The position numbers were made by a program, and so were the translations under genes. The notes below the pieces were generated by a model. It was not told the DNA's origin. It saw only the letters and a program-made list of their open reading frames with translations, and did not search any database. A stretch of 64,000 bases of DNA, taken from NCBI RefSeq assembly GCF_012277295.1, contig NZ_CP051156.1:1426001-1490000 (forward strand), in the 5' to 3' direction. Of this stretch, positions 10,300 to 18,692 are shown in pieces. Position 1 is the stretch's first letter. Each line of letters begins with the position of its first letter. Source of the stretch: Wolbachia endosymbiont of Ctenocephalides felis wCfeT (lineage in GTDB: Bacteria > Pseudomonadota > Alphaproteobacteria > Rickettsiales > Anaplasmataceae).

Positions 10300-12573
10300 G
10301 TGCGACGTGAAAAGTCGCTTATTAAATTGTTTAGCAGGTCACCCTGACTAAACCGAGTGTTTTGCTACTCGTACCCTACTAGGCTGTACAAGTACAGTAA
10401 TGTCTTGTGCAAAGCGTCTAGGACAACGTGCCCGCCTGAAAAGGAGAAGTTTGATCTGCGAAGAGAGGACAATGCTGTGAGTGTCAATATGGCACGGGTG
10501 CTAGGGTTGTATGGTATGGATAATGTAAGTGAACGATTATAAGCATCGTTAAGTCGAACAAGCCAAAGACACTGACAGGCTTGAACCAAAAGGTATGTAG
10601 CTGGTTGTCAGACTGAACGTATCTGATACGCAAACACGAAAGCTACCGGTGTAGTAGATCGATCCTAACCCGTACGTTGTTTAATAAGTGGAACACGGAA
10701 ACCCCATATATCTCTGGGTATCTTGATACTTAGTAAGGTTGATCGCGAGAAAGACTGATGGGTATGTGGGATTGGGAGTGTGGAAAAAGTGAATGCTCAT
10801 CTGTAATGGATGTGATACAGGTTTAAACGTTACCTGGCTCGAAAGGGAACTGACGTCCACAATGGTCATCTTGGACAAGATTGTTTGTAAAACCTTTAAA
10901 GAGAGGAAAGCAGATGGTTACAGGTAAAATTGTAAGTGCACCTTTCGGTACTGCCGAGCACTGGAACCAGATTAACTGGTCTCGGTGCAAGAAAAATACA
11001 AAAAGGCTACAATCTCGTATTGTTCAGGCAACAAAAGATGGTAGATGGAATAAAGTGAAAGCTTTACAACGTCTCCTCACACGTAGTTTTAGTGCTAAAG
11101 CATTAGCAGTTAAACGCGTGACTTCGAATAAAGGAAAATACACATCTGGTGTCGATCGTCAGTTGTGGCAAACACCTTCAGCTAAATCTCAGGGAATTAA
11201 AAACCTAAGGCAACATGGATATAGTCCTCAACCTTTGAAACGGATTAATATCCCTAAGCCCACAGGCGGCAAACGACCCCTTAGTATCCCAACGATAAAA
11301 GACAGAGCTATGCAAGCCTTATACCTAATGGGACTTGACCCTGTTGCAGAAACAATAGGAGATATACACTCATATGGGTTTAGAAAACATCGCTCAGCGG
11401 CCGATGCGGTAAGCCAGGTTTTTCTAACTTTGGCTAGACATGACGCTCCACAATGGATTTTAGAGGCAGATATTAAGAAATGTTTCGATGAAATAGACCA
11501 TCACTGGCTAGAAAGTACAATTCCAATAGAAAAAGGTATTCTCAAGAAGTGGTTAAAATCTGGGTTTATAGAGAAACAAATGTTCCATTCCACAATAGCA
11601 GGAACTCCACAAGGTGGAATTATATCTCCTGTACTTGCTAATCTAACCCTAGACGGTCTTGAAGATGTTTTCATTAAACACTTTGGTAAGAAAGGGACAA
11701 AGAAACGCAAGGCAAGTGGTGTGCACCTGATCCGCTATGCCGATGATTTTATAGTAACTGGAAAATCGAAAGAAATTCTTGAAACTAAAGTCAAACGGCT
11801 AGTAGAGGTTTTCTTAGGTTATAGGGGGTTAACCTTATCAGCAGGAAAAACTAAGATCACACATATAAAACATGGGTTTGATTTTCTAGGTCAGACAGCG
11901 CGTAAGTACAGAACGAAATTAATCATCAAACCTTCAGTAAAAAGCATAAGCAGGCTACTGAAAAGCGTTCGGTGCTTGGTTCGTAAGAGTGGTGCACAAA
12001 CCCAAGAAAAGGTAATTGAAGTCCTCTCACCTCATATTCGAGGTTGGGCCTATTATCATCGTGGGATATGTGCAAGAAAAGCTTACGAGAAAGTTGACCA
12101 TGAGATTTTTAAAGCCTTATGGCAATGGTCAAAGCGCAGACATCCTAACAAAGGTAAACGCTGGATCAAAAGGAAGTACTTCAAAGTCATAGAAACCAGA
12201 AAATGGTGTTTTGCGGCTTTGACTAAGGATAAAGATACAAACAAATGGAAAGAACTTTTCCAGGCGACAAGTGTATCAATTCGACGCCATAAGAAAGTTA
12301 GAGCAGTAGCTAACCCCTATGATAAAGAGTGGTATGCTTACTTTAAAGAACGTCAATCAAAAAAACTTTTCTCTTTGCAGAAATGGTGTAATATGATTAA
12401 CGTTAGCTCTAAGAAGGGATTTGATATGTCCAAAAGTTCGAAGAAAATTGTAGCCGGTTCTCATCAAAAGGACTTAAGGTGGCTCGAGCCGTATGAGGGA
12501 AAACTTTCACGTACGGTTCCTAGAGGAGGGTTCAATGGGCAGGTATCTTAGTCCATTGAATCCTTACTCGTTC
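10300..12573 (+). mobile_element. Group II intron (retroelement) with encoded reverse transcriptase/maturase
   Basis: The 5' end is GTGCGAC at 10300, matching the conserved group II start. Domain V is at 12486-12519, beginning GAGCCGTATG and ending ACGGTTC, a textbook 34-base hairpin. It is followed by a domain VI-like hairpin with an 11-pair stem (12528-12538 with 12553-12563) and a candidate bulged branch-point A at 12566, seven bases before the inferred 3' end. The reading frame of the intron protein lies in domain IV. AAAAGT at 10785-10790 is complementary to the last six bases of the 5' exon (ACTTTT) and is an EBS1 candidate. The 3' boundary is inferred from domain VI and from the rejoined exon frame and could be off by a base. 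Confidence 0.85.
10914..12551 (+). CDS. Group II intron reverse transcriptase/maturase
   Basis: Intron-encoded protein that would assist splicing and copy the intron into DNA. It has the reverse-transcriptase fingers and palm with YADD in LIRYADDFIVTG, the PQGGIISP motif, and the thumb/maturase (X) domain with HIRGWAYYHRG. I choose ATG 10914 (about 545 residues) because GAGAGGA lies seven bases upstream; a longer frame from TTG 10881 has no such signal. After NPYDKEWYAYF, where related proteins continue into an HNH endonuclease with CxxC pairs, no such motif is seen. The frame instead runs through domain V and ends in the downstream gene, so the C-terminus looks truncated or altered. Confidence 0.85.
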   Translation: MVTGKIVSAPFGTAEHWNQINWSRCKKNTKRLQSRIVQATKDGRWNKVKALQRLLTRSFSAKALAVKRVTSNKGKYTSGVDRQLWQTPSAKSQGIKNLRQHGYSPQPLKRINIPKPTGGKRPLSIPTIKDRAMQALYLMGLDPVAETIGDIHSYGFRKHRSAADAVSQVFLTLARHDAPQWILEADIKKCFDEIDHHWLESTIPIEKGILKKWLKSGFIEKQMFHSTIAGTPQGGIISPVLANLTLDGLEDVFIKHFGKKGTKKRKASGVHLIRYADDFIVTGKSKEILETKVKRLVEVFLGYRGLTLSAGKTKITHIKHGFDFLGQTARKYRTKLIIKPSVKSISRLLKSVRCLVRKSGAQTQEKVIEVLSPHIRGWAYYHRGICARKAYEKVDHEIFKALWQWSKRRHPNKGKRWIKRKYFKVIETRKWCFAALTKDKDTNKWKELFQATSVSIRRHKKVRAVANPYDKEWYAYFKERQSKKLFSLQKWCNMINVSSKKGFDMSKSSKKIVAGSHQKDLRWLEPYEGKLSRTVPRGGFNGQVS

Positions 12574-13467
12574 AAGCTAATCTTTGGTACTGAGAAAAAC
12601 CAAAAAATTCTCATTCACTTCCTAAATGACATTCTAGGGTTTACTGAAGAAAATACAATACAAGAAGTAGAGTTCCTCGGTACTATAATGAACCCTGAAA
12701 TTGCTTCTGACAGGCAAAGCATAGTTGATATTCTATGTAAGGATTCAATTGGTAGAAGATTCGTAGTTGAGATGCAAGTTGCTAGAGATAAAGGCTTTGA
12801 AAAACGTGCACAACTTTATGCTGCTAAAGCTTACTCTAGGCAATCATGCAAATACTTTGATTTACAAAAAGTATACTTCATTGCCATTTCTAATTGTAAT
12901 TTATTTCCTCAAGATGTCTATTATATTTCGACTCATAATATACGTGATATAAAAACCAATGGACACTACTTAAAAGACTTTCAGTTTGTTTTTGTTGAAC
13001 TGCCTAAGTTTCCTAAAAGCAAGGTAGACCAGCTAGAGACTACAATAGAACGTTGGTGTTTCTTCTTTCGGTATGCAGCGGAAACTACAGACGAAGATCT
13101 AAAAAAAATAGCAGAACAGGAACCAATAATAAAGCTAGCGTATGATGAATTGGATAAATCCAGATGGAAAGAAAAGGATCTAGTAGCATATGAAGAGAGG
13201 GATATGAATGTCGAAAAAGAAGAGGCTATTCTTGAACAACGGCTTGATGATGCTACTGAAAAAGGTAAAAAAGAAGGTAGAGAAGAAGGTAGAGAAGAAG
13301 GCATCCAAATCGGCGAAGAACGAGGCATCCAAATCGGCGAAGAACGAGGTAAAGTTGAAGTAGCAAAGACAATGCTTGCTGATAATGTGGATGTTAACAC
13401 TATTGCTAAGTTTACCGGCCTTTCCCCTGATGAAATAGAAAAATTACAAGAGAAGATTACTCTTTAG
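12535..13467 (+). CDS. Rpn-family PD-(D/E)XK nuclease, 3' exon with alternative start inside the intron
   Basis: Rpn-type protein (recombination-promoting nuclease, transposase_31 family). From ATG 12535 it is 310 residues. The nuclease core has Asp65 and the E-x-Q pair (Glu79, Gln81) within VVEMQVA. The tail has repeated GREEGREEG and IQIGEERG units, then a short helical end. The first 13 codons (12535-12573) coincide with intron domain VI and the exon proper begins at 12574 (KLIFGTEKN). The ATG has a strong GGAGGG upstream, so the gene could be translated without splicing. The longer frame from 12493 reads through domain V and is not used. The stop faces the convergent gene at 13,485. Confidence 0.75.
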   Translation: MGRYLSPLNPYSFKLIFGTEKNQKILIHFLNDILGFTEENTIQEVEFLGTIMNPEIASDRQSIVDILCKDSIGRRFVVEMQVARDKGFEKRAQLYAAKAYSRQSCKYFDLQKVYFIAISNCNLFPQDVYYISTHNIRDIKTNGHYLKDFQFVFVELPKFPKSKVDQLETTIERWCFFFRYAAETTDEDLKKIAEQEPIIKLAYDELDKSRWKEKDLVAYEERDMNVEKEEAILEQRLDDATEKGKKEGREEGREEGIQIGEERGIQIGEERGKVEVAKTMLADNVDVNTIAKFTGLSPDEIEKLQEKITL

Positions 13468-13484
13468 CGCAAGTGCTGTATAAA

Positions 13485-14390
13485 TTAGTGGAGTTTCGCC
13501 CGTTCATATCTGCTTAGCAGTTGTTTCACTAGCCTACTTCTTTCATCTACTAAATCAATTGGCTGAATGTACTTTGCTTCAATTTCCTCCATTTCTTTTT
13601 CCCGTTCTTTAATGCTATCCTGAATAACTTCAGTTGAATATTTACTTTTTCCGCTTTCAAGTTCTAATTTTAGTCTTCTCACCTTGTACTCTAATTCATT
13701 AAATTTTTCATATTTTTTCAGAAGCTCAATCATTCCATTTATTTTAGAGAGTAATTCTTCCTCTTCTATTTTTTCCATAATCATAGAAAGCAGAAACTTA
13801 TCTATTTCATAATTAGCCTCTGGCCGATTTGCAAACAATTCTATAGGATCCATATTATGCTTACATCCACACAGAAAGCCGTAAAGCCTTATCTTATTTT
13901 CAAGGTAATTTTTCATATCCTCCGAAAGATTCGGCTCTTCATAAGCTTTGGATAGTGCCTCATTTAGATAATTCAAATCCATCTTGCTTATTTCTTCAGG
14001 CAGCAAAATTGTCAATAAATGCTTCACTAACTCAACATCATTCGATTTGACTGCTTGGTAAAGTGCTTCCCCTTTATTTTCTCTTAAATCGTAGAGCTTT
14101 GATGAGTCACCAAGACTAAACAGATAGTTGGTTAACCCACCGCTCTCTACTACAATATTTGCTTCCCTCAGTGAATTTTCATCATCATAGGGTTTAAGCA
14201 ATTCCCTTTCACTTACTTCTTCTATTGCAACTGCAACCTCACTTAGCTTTTTCAGCCGATCAATATCATTGCTTTCAGTTGCATCTTGTGCATCCTCCAG
14301 TACCTGCTGATACAGCTCTTGTTTTCCCTTATTATCTAAGCTTTCACAGTGTTTTTTCACCTCTAGAGGTGTTTGCAATAGTAGGTTCAT
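13485..14390 (-). CDS. Hypothetical helical protein with an ankyrin-like segment
   Basis: A 301-residue, mostly helical and acidic protein. Around residues 104-150 is an ankyrin-like unit (ALYQAVKSNDVELVKHLL), and the last 90 residues form a long charged coiled coil ending with a basic tail. No signal peptide, membrane helix or catalytic motif is seen. It follows the radC-like gene on the same strand after 19 bases, so the two are likely one operon. Its stop faces the Rpn gene stop 17 bases away. Proteins of this kind accompany radC in WO-associated regions; function unknown. Confidence 0.7.
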   Translation of the reverse strand: MNLLLQTPLEVKKHCESLDNKGKQELYQQVLEDAQDATESNDIDRLKKLSEVAVAIEEVSERELLKPYDDENSLREANIVVESGGLTNYLFSLGDSSKLYDLRENKGEALYQAVKSNDVELVKHLLTILLPEEISKMDLNYLNEALSKAYEEPNLSEDMKNYLENKIRLYGFLCGCKHNMDPIELFANRPEANYEIDKFLLSMIMEKIEEEELLSKINGMIELLKKYEKFNELEYKVRRLKLELESGKSKYSTEVIQDSIKEREKEMEEIEAKYIQPIDLVDERSRLVKQLLSRYERAKLH

Positions 14391-14409
14391 AATTAATCCT
14401 TAAATCCCA

Positions 14410-15090
14410 CTACAATAACTGATTTTCAGCAAAGCTAAAGTAATTTTTTTCTGTCACAATTATATGGTCTATTAGTTCTATTTCCATGCTGCTACATGCA
14501 AGTCCTAATATTTTAGTCAAACTTTTATCATGCTGTGAAGGTTTTGCCTCTCCTCCAGGGTGATTGTGAGCTATAACCATTGCGCTTGCTTCTACTAATA
14601 AGCCTCTTTTCATTATTTCTCTTGGGTGAAGTGATACTTTATCTAATGTTCCCTCTTGAATATACTCATCAATGATACGAGATTTCTTATCAAAATAAAT
14701 AACACGAATACTTTCTCTATTTGATTGAGCTATTGTTATTTTTAAGTATTCTATCAATTTTTTCTGATTCTCAACTATTGGCAGTTCTTCCAGGTCTTTT
14801 CTGAGCATTCTCTCAATTGTTTCTCTCACACACATAATACTTGCAACTGCCGAATTATTCATGCCAGTTACACTTTTCAGTTCATGAAAGTCAGCGCTAA
14901 TCACCTTACCAACGCTTTTGAACAGCTCTAATAATTTTTCTGCAATTTCCCTGCTTTCCCCTTTATTGAATGAAGAGTATAAAATAAGCTCAACCAATTC
15001 AAGATCAAGTAATGATGACCGGCCTTTGCTTGATAGTACTCTTGTTTCTAGTTCTTTTTTTCTATTGTTTGCGTTTTCACTATTATTCAT
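14410..15090 (-). CDS. radC: RadC/JAB1-domain protein
   Basis: A 226-residue RadC-family protein. The N-terminal half is a helix-hairpin-helix-like region, the C-terminal half the JAB/MPN metal-binding domain. The JAMM-type motif is complete: HNHPGG (His175, His177), then Asp188 in SQHDKS. Despite the name, RadC's repair role is disputed; family members are often near phage and mobile-element genes. Length is normal. It is first in a two-gene minus-strand operon and diverges from the regulator promoter at 15,319, a common arrangement of radC and HTH regulators in WO prophages. Confidence 0.85.
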   Translation of the reverse strand: MNNSENANNRKKELETRVLSSKGRSSLLDLELVELILYSSFNKGESREIAEKLLELFKSVGKVISADFHELKSVTGMNNSAVASIMCVRETIERMLRKDLEELPIVENQKKLIEYLKITIAQSNRESIRVIYFDKKSRIIDEYIQEGTLDKVSLHPREIMKRGLLVEASAMVIAHNHPGGEAKPSQHDKSLTKILGLACSSMEIELIDHIIVTEKNYFSFAENQLL

Positions 15091-15318
15091 AAAAATTACC
15101 TATTAATTAGCTACTAAAAAATTTCAATTATTGACCTGCATTTTTTGCAAGTCGTGCCATAGGGCCATCAATTTTCCAAAAGATCAAGTCTTTTTTTGAA
15201 ATTTTTTATAGTTTTATTTGTTAATAAAAATAGTAGATATAATTAATCTTTTAGCAATTATATTAAGGATAAATGCGTTAAAATACAATTTAATGCAATC
15301 AATAATAGAATAATTAAA

Positions 15319-15346
15319 TTGACCTAGTGCAATAGGTTAGTATAAA
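15319..15346 (+). promoter_or_regulatory. Promoter of the interrupted HTH regulator, with a small palindrome
   Basis: TTGACC at 15319-15324, a 16-base spacer and TATAAA at 15341-15346, 33 bases before the ATG at 15380. The spacer contains CCTA-N6-TAGG, an inverted repeat placed where a repressor could block polymerase; this would fit autoregulation by the HTH protein, but that is inference. Confidence 0.55.
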
Positions 15347-15379
15347 ATGGTTATATAAGCTTTTTTGTGGGTTAATATA

Positions 15380-15455
15380 ATGAATAACTATATTACTAAC
15401 GAAACACATTTTTCACAAACTATACAATTTAACAATATTGAAAAGGTGAAAATAG
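15380..15455 (+). pseudogene. 5' part of a double-HTH WO regulator, cut by IS110 insertion
   Basis: ATG 15380 opens MNNYITNETHFSQTIQFNN followed by IEKVKI and is interrupted at 15455. Joining base 15455 to 18693 keeps the frame and gives KVKI-EE-LLQIINTIISKNLW. This matches the second unit of the same protein (KTKIALMCLITDIITKNGW) almost position by position. The IS insertion is therefore the cause of the break. A promoter sits upstream. See the 3' part at 18,693. Confidence 0.75.
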
Positions 15456-15647
15456 CCCGAACAGAAAAATCTGTCAAATCAGAAAGAAACTCCTATTTTC
15501 TACTTTCTTGAATATAATTTTATGGAGAAGCACTTTTGCAGTTATAACCGAACAACTCACTGGTGCCTTAAGTGCCCGTAAAATAGCATGGTTTTGGGTG
15601 GAACGGTCAAATCATTGGTGGAGCCTAATTATGACTACCCCGCTTAG
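15456..15647 (+). ncRNA. Candidate bridge RNA leader of the outer IS110 element
   Basis: Non-coding left end, 192 bases, similar along its length to the inner leader at 15,648. It starts with an ACAGA-AAAA-TCTGT hairpin. Two blocks differ from the inner leader and match the element's own target. AACAACTC (15551-15558) is the reverse complement, 7 of 8, of GAATTGTT at 18695-18702 right of the insertion. AAAATAG (15580-15586) is identical to the left flank 15449-15455. Known IS110 bridge RNAs sit in this position and have separate target and donor loops. Confidence 0.65.
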
Positions 15648-15840
15648 CACCGAACAGAAAAATCTGTCAAATCAGGAAAAAACTCCCAATTTAAGTTTTT
15701 AGTAGTTTTTAAGTATAATTATAGGAAGCGCTTCTGCAGTTATAACCGTAATCTTCACTGGTGCCATAAGTGCCCGTCGTTTAGCGTGGTTTTGGAGGAA
15801 CGGTCAGATCATTGATGGAGTCTTTTAGACTACCTCGGTT
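15648..15840 (+). ncRNA. Candidate bridge RNA leader of the inner IS110 element
   Basis: This leader aligns with the outer one, with differences concentrated in blocks. AATCTTC (15750-15756) is the exact reverse complement of GAAGATT (17271-17277), which lies at +3 right of the core. CGTTTAG (15778-15784) matches the left flank CGCTTAG (15641-15647) except for one C/T change that still allows G-U pairing. A third block, ATTGATGGAG-TCTTTTAG (15811-15828), matches the element's own right end (17251-17268) at 15 of 18 positions, as a donor guide should. The 3' end of the RNA is not defined. Confidence 0.65.
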
Positions 15841-15906
15841 AGGAGATTGTATTATCAACCGCCCCAAGCTGAAGCGCTTTACTTATTATAAATTATAGGA
15901 GCTATC

Positions 15907-17268
15907 ATGAAAAAAGCCATGAAAAAAGCAAAAAAAAGTAAATTAGAAGTAATGAACCCTAACGCAGCAGGAATAGACATTGGTTCAGCTGTACATTATG
16001 TATGTGTGCCAGAGGGAAGAGATGAGCAACGTATACAAAAATTTAGCTGCTTTACAGAAGACCTTCATAATATAGCAAAGTGGTTAAAGAAGTGCAAAGT
16101 TACTACAATAGCTATGGAATCAACAGGAGTGTACTGGATTCCTTTGTTCCAAGTACTTGAAACATATGGACTTGAGGTAAAGCTGGCAAATGCAAGACAT
16201 GTAAAAAATGTGCCAGGAAGAAAGTCAGATGTCCAGGATTGCCAATGGCTTCAACAGCTACATAGTTATGGATTGATTCAAGGATCATTTAGGCCAGATG
16301 ATCAAATGTGTGTATTACGTGGTTATGTTCGGCAACGTAAAAACCTAATTGAAAATGCATCTACACATATCAATCGTATGCAAAAGGCATTAATACAAAT
16401 GAATATCCAATTACATAAAGTTATAAGCGATATTACTGGTGTTACAGGAATGCAAATTATTAAAGCAATAGTAGAAGGTGAAAGGAATCCTGAAAAATTA
16501 GCTGAATTTAGAAGTGTGAATATGAAGAATGATAAGGCTACTATAGCAAAAGCATTAACAGGCGATTATAGAGAAGAACATTTGTTTGTATTAAAGCAAG
16601 AATATGAAACATATAATTTTTTTCAAGAGAAAATAATTGAATGTGATAAAAGTATAGAAAATTATTATAAAACATTGGAAACGAAGTCTGATGAAAGTAA
16701 AGAGTTAGGTAGGGAAAAAAATAAGTCTAGAAGAGGCAGACCAAACTTCACTTTGCGTGAAGAATTGTATCGGGTAACTGGTACAGATTTTACCAAAATT
16801 CCTGGATTTGATGTGTTAACTGTGCAAACTATTATTTCAGAGGTTGGTATTGATCATAGTAAATGGCGATCAGAAAAGCATTTTACCTCATGGTTGGGAC
16901 TCAGCCCTGGTAATAAGATTACAGGGGAAAAAGTATTAGGAACAAAAACTCGTAAAGTTATTAACCGCGCTACAAATGCTTTTAGAATGGCTGCTTATTC
17001 TGTGGGAGGTAGTAAGAGTGCATTAGGTGCGTATTGTAGGAAATTAAAAAAACGACTAGGACCAATAAAAGCAATTACTGCGACGGCAAGAAAATTAGCA
17101 TGTATCTTTTATCAAATGTTGAAATACGGGCAGGAGTATGTGGAAAAAGGGATGGAATATTATGAAACATGTTATAAAGAGAGAGTTGTAAAAAACTTGG
17201 TCAAGAAGGCACGGGAACTTGGTTATATCTTGATTCAACAAGAAGAACTAATTGAGGGAGTTTCTTAG
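15907..17268 (+). CDS. IS110-family transposase (inner element)
   Basis: A 453-residue recombinase of the IS110 type. The N-terminal RuvC-like DEDD domain has Asp24 (GIDIGS), Glu71 (AMESTG), Asp108 and Asp111 (KSDVQD). The C-terminal transposase_20 domain has IPGFDVLTVQTIISEVG and SWLGLSPGNKITGEK, with the likely catalytic Ser371 in SKSALGAY. Members use the serine covalently and are directed by an RNA from the element's non-coding end. All catalytic residues are present, so it looks intact. The stop codon TAG is formed at the element's right border. Confidence 0.9.
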   Translation: MKKAMKKAKKSKLEVMNPNAAGIDIGSAVHYVCVPEGRDEQRIQKFSCFTEDLHNIAKWLKKCKVTTIAMESTGVYWIPLFQVLETYGLEVKLANARHVKNVPGRKSDVQDCQWLQQLHSYGLIQGSFRPDDQMCVLRGYVRQRKNLIENASTHINRMQKALIQMNIQLHKVISDITGVTGMQIIKAIVEGERNPEKLAEFRSVNMKNDKATIAKALTGDYREEHLFVLKQEYETYNFFQEKIIECDKSIENYYKTLETKSDESKELGREKNKSRRGRPNFTLREELYRVTGTDFTKIPGFDVLTVQTIISEVGIDHSKWRSEKHFTSWLGLSPGNKITGEKVLGTKTRKVINRATNAFRMAAYSVGGSKSALGAYCRKLKKRLGPIKAITATARKLACIFYQMLKYGQEYVEKGMEYYETCYKERVVKNLVKKARELGYILIQQEELIEGVS

Positions 17269-17345
17269 GAGAAGATTGTATAATCTAACTGTCCCAAGCT
17301 GAAGCGCTTCTCAACTACAAATTATTATAGAATGGAGGTTCCAAA

Positions 17346-18692
17346 ATGGCAAAAGTAAAAAGAAAATTAGAGATAATGAATCCTGATGCAGCAGGAATAG
17401 ACGTTGGCTCATCTGTGCATTATATATGTGTACCTGAAGGAAGGGATAAGCACAGTGTTCAAAAATTCGGGTGCTTTACAGAAGATCTTCATAACATAGC
17501 AAAGTGGTTAAAGAAGTGCGAAGTTACTACAATAGCCATGGAATCAACAGGAGTGTACTGGATTCCTTTGTTTCAAATACTTGAATTATATGGGTTCGAA
17601 GTAAAACTGGTAAATGCAAGACATGTAAAAAATGTACCTGGAAGGAAATCAGATGTCCAGGATTGCCAATGGCTTCAACAACTACACAGCTATGGGTTGC
17701 TCCAAGGATCATTTAGACCAGATGATCAAATGTGCGTATTACGTAGTTATGTAAGACAACGTAAAAATCTAATTGAAAGTTCATCTACACATACTTTGCG
17801 TATGCAAAAGGCATTAATACAAATGAATATCCAATTACATAAAGTTATAAGTGATATTACCGGTGTTACTGGAATGCAAATTATTAAAGCAATAATAGAA
17901 GGTGAAAGGAACCCTGAAAAACTAGCTGAATTCAGATGTTCGAATATAAAGAATGATAAATCAACTATTGCCAAAGCACTCGCAGGAGATTACAGAGGAG
18001 AACACCTATTTACATTAAAGCAAGAATTTGAACTATACAATATTTATCAGGAAAAAATAGTAGAATGTGATAGAAGTATTGAAGAACATTATAAAACATT
18101 TGAGACAAAGTCTGGTGAAAAAGAGTTATGTAATAAAATAAAGAATAGGTCTACAAAACATAGGCCAAATTTTGCTGTGCATGAAGAACTGCATAGAATA
18201 ACAGGTACGGACTTCACTAAAGTTCCAGGGCTTGATGTATTGAGCATACAGACTATAATTTCAGAGACTGGTATAAACCACAATAAATGGCCAACAGAAA
18301 AGCACTTCTCTTCCTGGTTAGGGCTAAGCCCCTCTAATAAAATTACAGGAGAAAAAGTATTTAGCACAAGAACTCGTAAGGTTACGAATCGTGCTGCAGA
18401 TGCTTTTAGAATGGCTGCTCACTGTGTATCAAAAAGCAACAGTGGAATGGGTGCGTATTGCAGAAGATTAAAAACGCAACTAGGAGCCCCAAAAGCAATT
18501 ACTGCTACAGCAAGGAAAATAGCATGTATCTTTTATAGTATGCTGAAGTATGGACAAGAATATGTGGAAAGAGGCATAGATTATTATAACAAACTATACA
18601 AGGAAAAAGCATTGAAAAACCTAGGAAAAAGGGCTAGAGAACTTGGTTATGTTTTGGTAAAAAACGATGAATTAGTTGAGGGAGTTTCTTAG
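17346..18692 (+). CDS. IS110-family transposase (outer element)
   Basis: A 448-residue paralogue of the inner transposase, clearly diverged over its length, particularly in residues 255-285. The DEDD residues are kept: Asp19 (GIDVGS), Glu66 (AMESTG), Asp103 and Asp106 (KSDVQD). The C-terminal domain has VPGLDVLSIQTIISETG and the candidate catalytic serine in NSGMGAYCRR. GGAGG lies nine bases before the ATG. The gene is separated from its own leader by the inner element, so its leader RNA and protein are now expressed from distant places; activity in cis may be affected. Confidence 0.9.
   Translation: MAKVKRKLEIMNPDAAGIDVGSSVHYICVPEGRDKHSVQKFGCFTEDLHNIAKWLKKCEVTTIAMESTGVYWIPLFQILELYGFEVKLVNARHVKNVPGRKSDVQDCQWLQQLHSYGLLQGSFRPDDQMCVLRSYVRQRKNLIESSSTHTLRMQKALIQMNIQLHKVISDITGVTGMQIIKAIIEGERNPEKLAEFRCSNIKNDKSTIAKALAGDYRGEHLFTLKQEFELYNIYQEKIVECDRSIEEHYKTFETKSGEKELCNKIKNRSTKHRPNFAVHEELHRITGTDFTKVPGLDVLSIQTIISETGINHNKWPTEKHFSSWLGLSPSNKITGEKVFSTRTRKVTNRAADAFRMAAHCVSKSNSGMGAYCRRLKTQLGAPKAITATARKIACIFYSMLKYGQEYVERGIDYYNKLYKEKALKNLGKRARELGYVLVKNDELVEGVS

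Larger units (their letters stand above)
15648..17268 (+). mobile_element. IS110-family element (inner, IS-B), nested in IS-A
   Basis: A 1,621-bp element inserted into IS-A directly after its leader. Removing it joins CGCTTAG (15641-15647) to GAGAAGATTG (from 17269), giving the same order seen inside the inner element itself (leader end, GGAGATTG, CCCAAGCTGAAGCGCTT, transposase). TAG is at both borders (15645-15647 and 17266-17268), the latter again the transposase stop. Left ends of both elements begin C(A)CCGAACAG and right ends finish GAGGGAGTTTCTTAG. Confidence 0.8.
15456..18692 (+). mobile_element. IS110-family element (outer, IS-A), carrying a nested second copy
   Basis: The outer element is split in two by a second copy: its left end with leader (15456-15647) and its transposase part (17269-18692), together 1,616 bp. 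Its insertion site is recovered exactly as the frame of the HTH regulator. Both borders carry TAG (15453-15455 and 18690-18692), the second of which is also the transposase stop codon. It lacks long terminal repeats and target duplications, as known for IS110. The similar length of the nested element (1,621 bp) supports the boundaries. Confidence 0.8.

Noticed and set aside
10357-10878. Small reading frames on both strands in the 5' part of the intron
   Set aside because: They lie within the structured domains of the group II intron and have no recognisable protein features.
12493-12534. Longer N-terminus of the Rpn protein
   Set aside because: It would translate intron domain V; ATG 12535 has a good ribosome binding site and the exon proper starts at 12574.
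15508-15702. A 64-codon frame in the IS110 leader region
   Set aside because: It crosses the boundary between the two leaders and overlaps the guide-like blocks; it has no family resemblance. The region is better explained as non-coding RNA.
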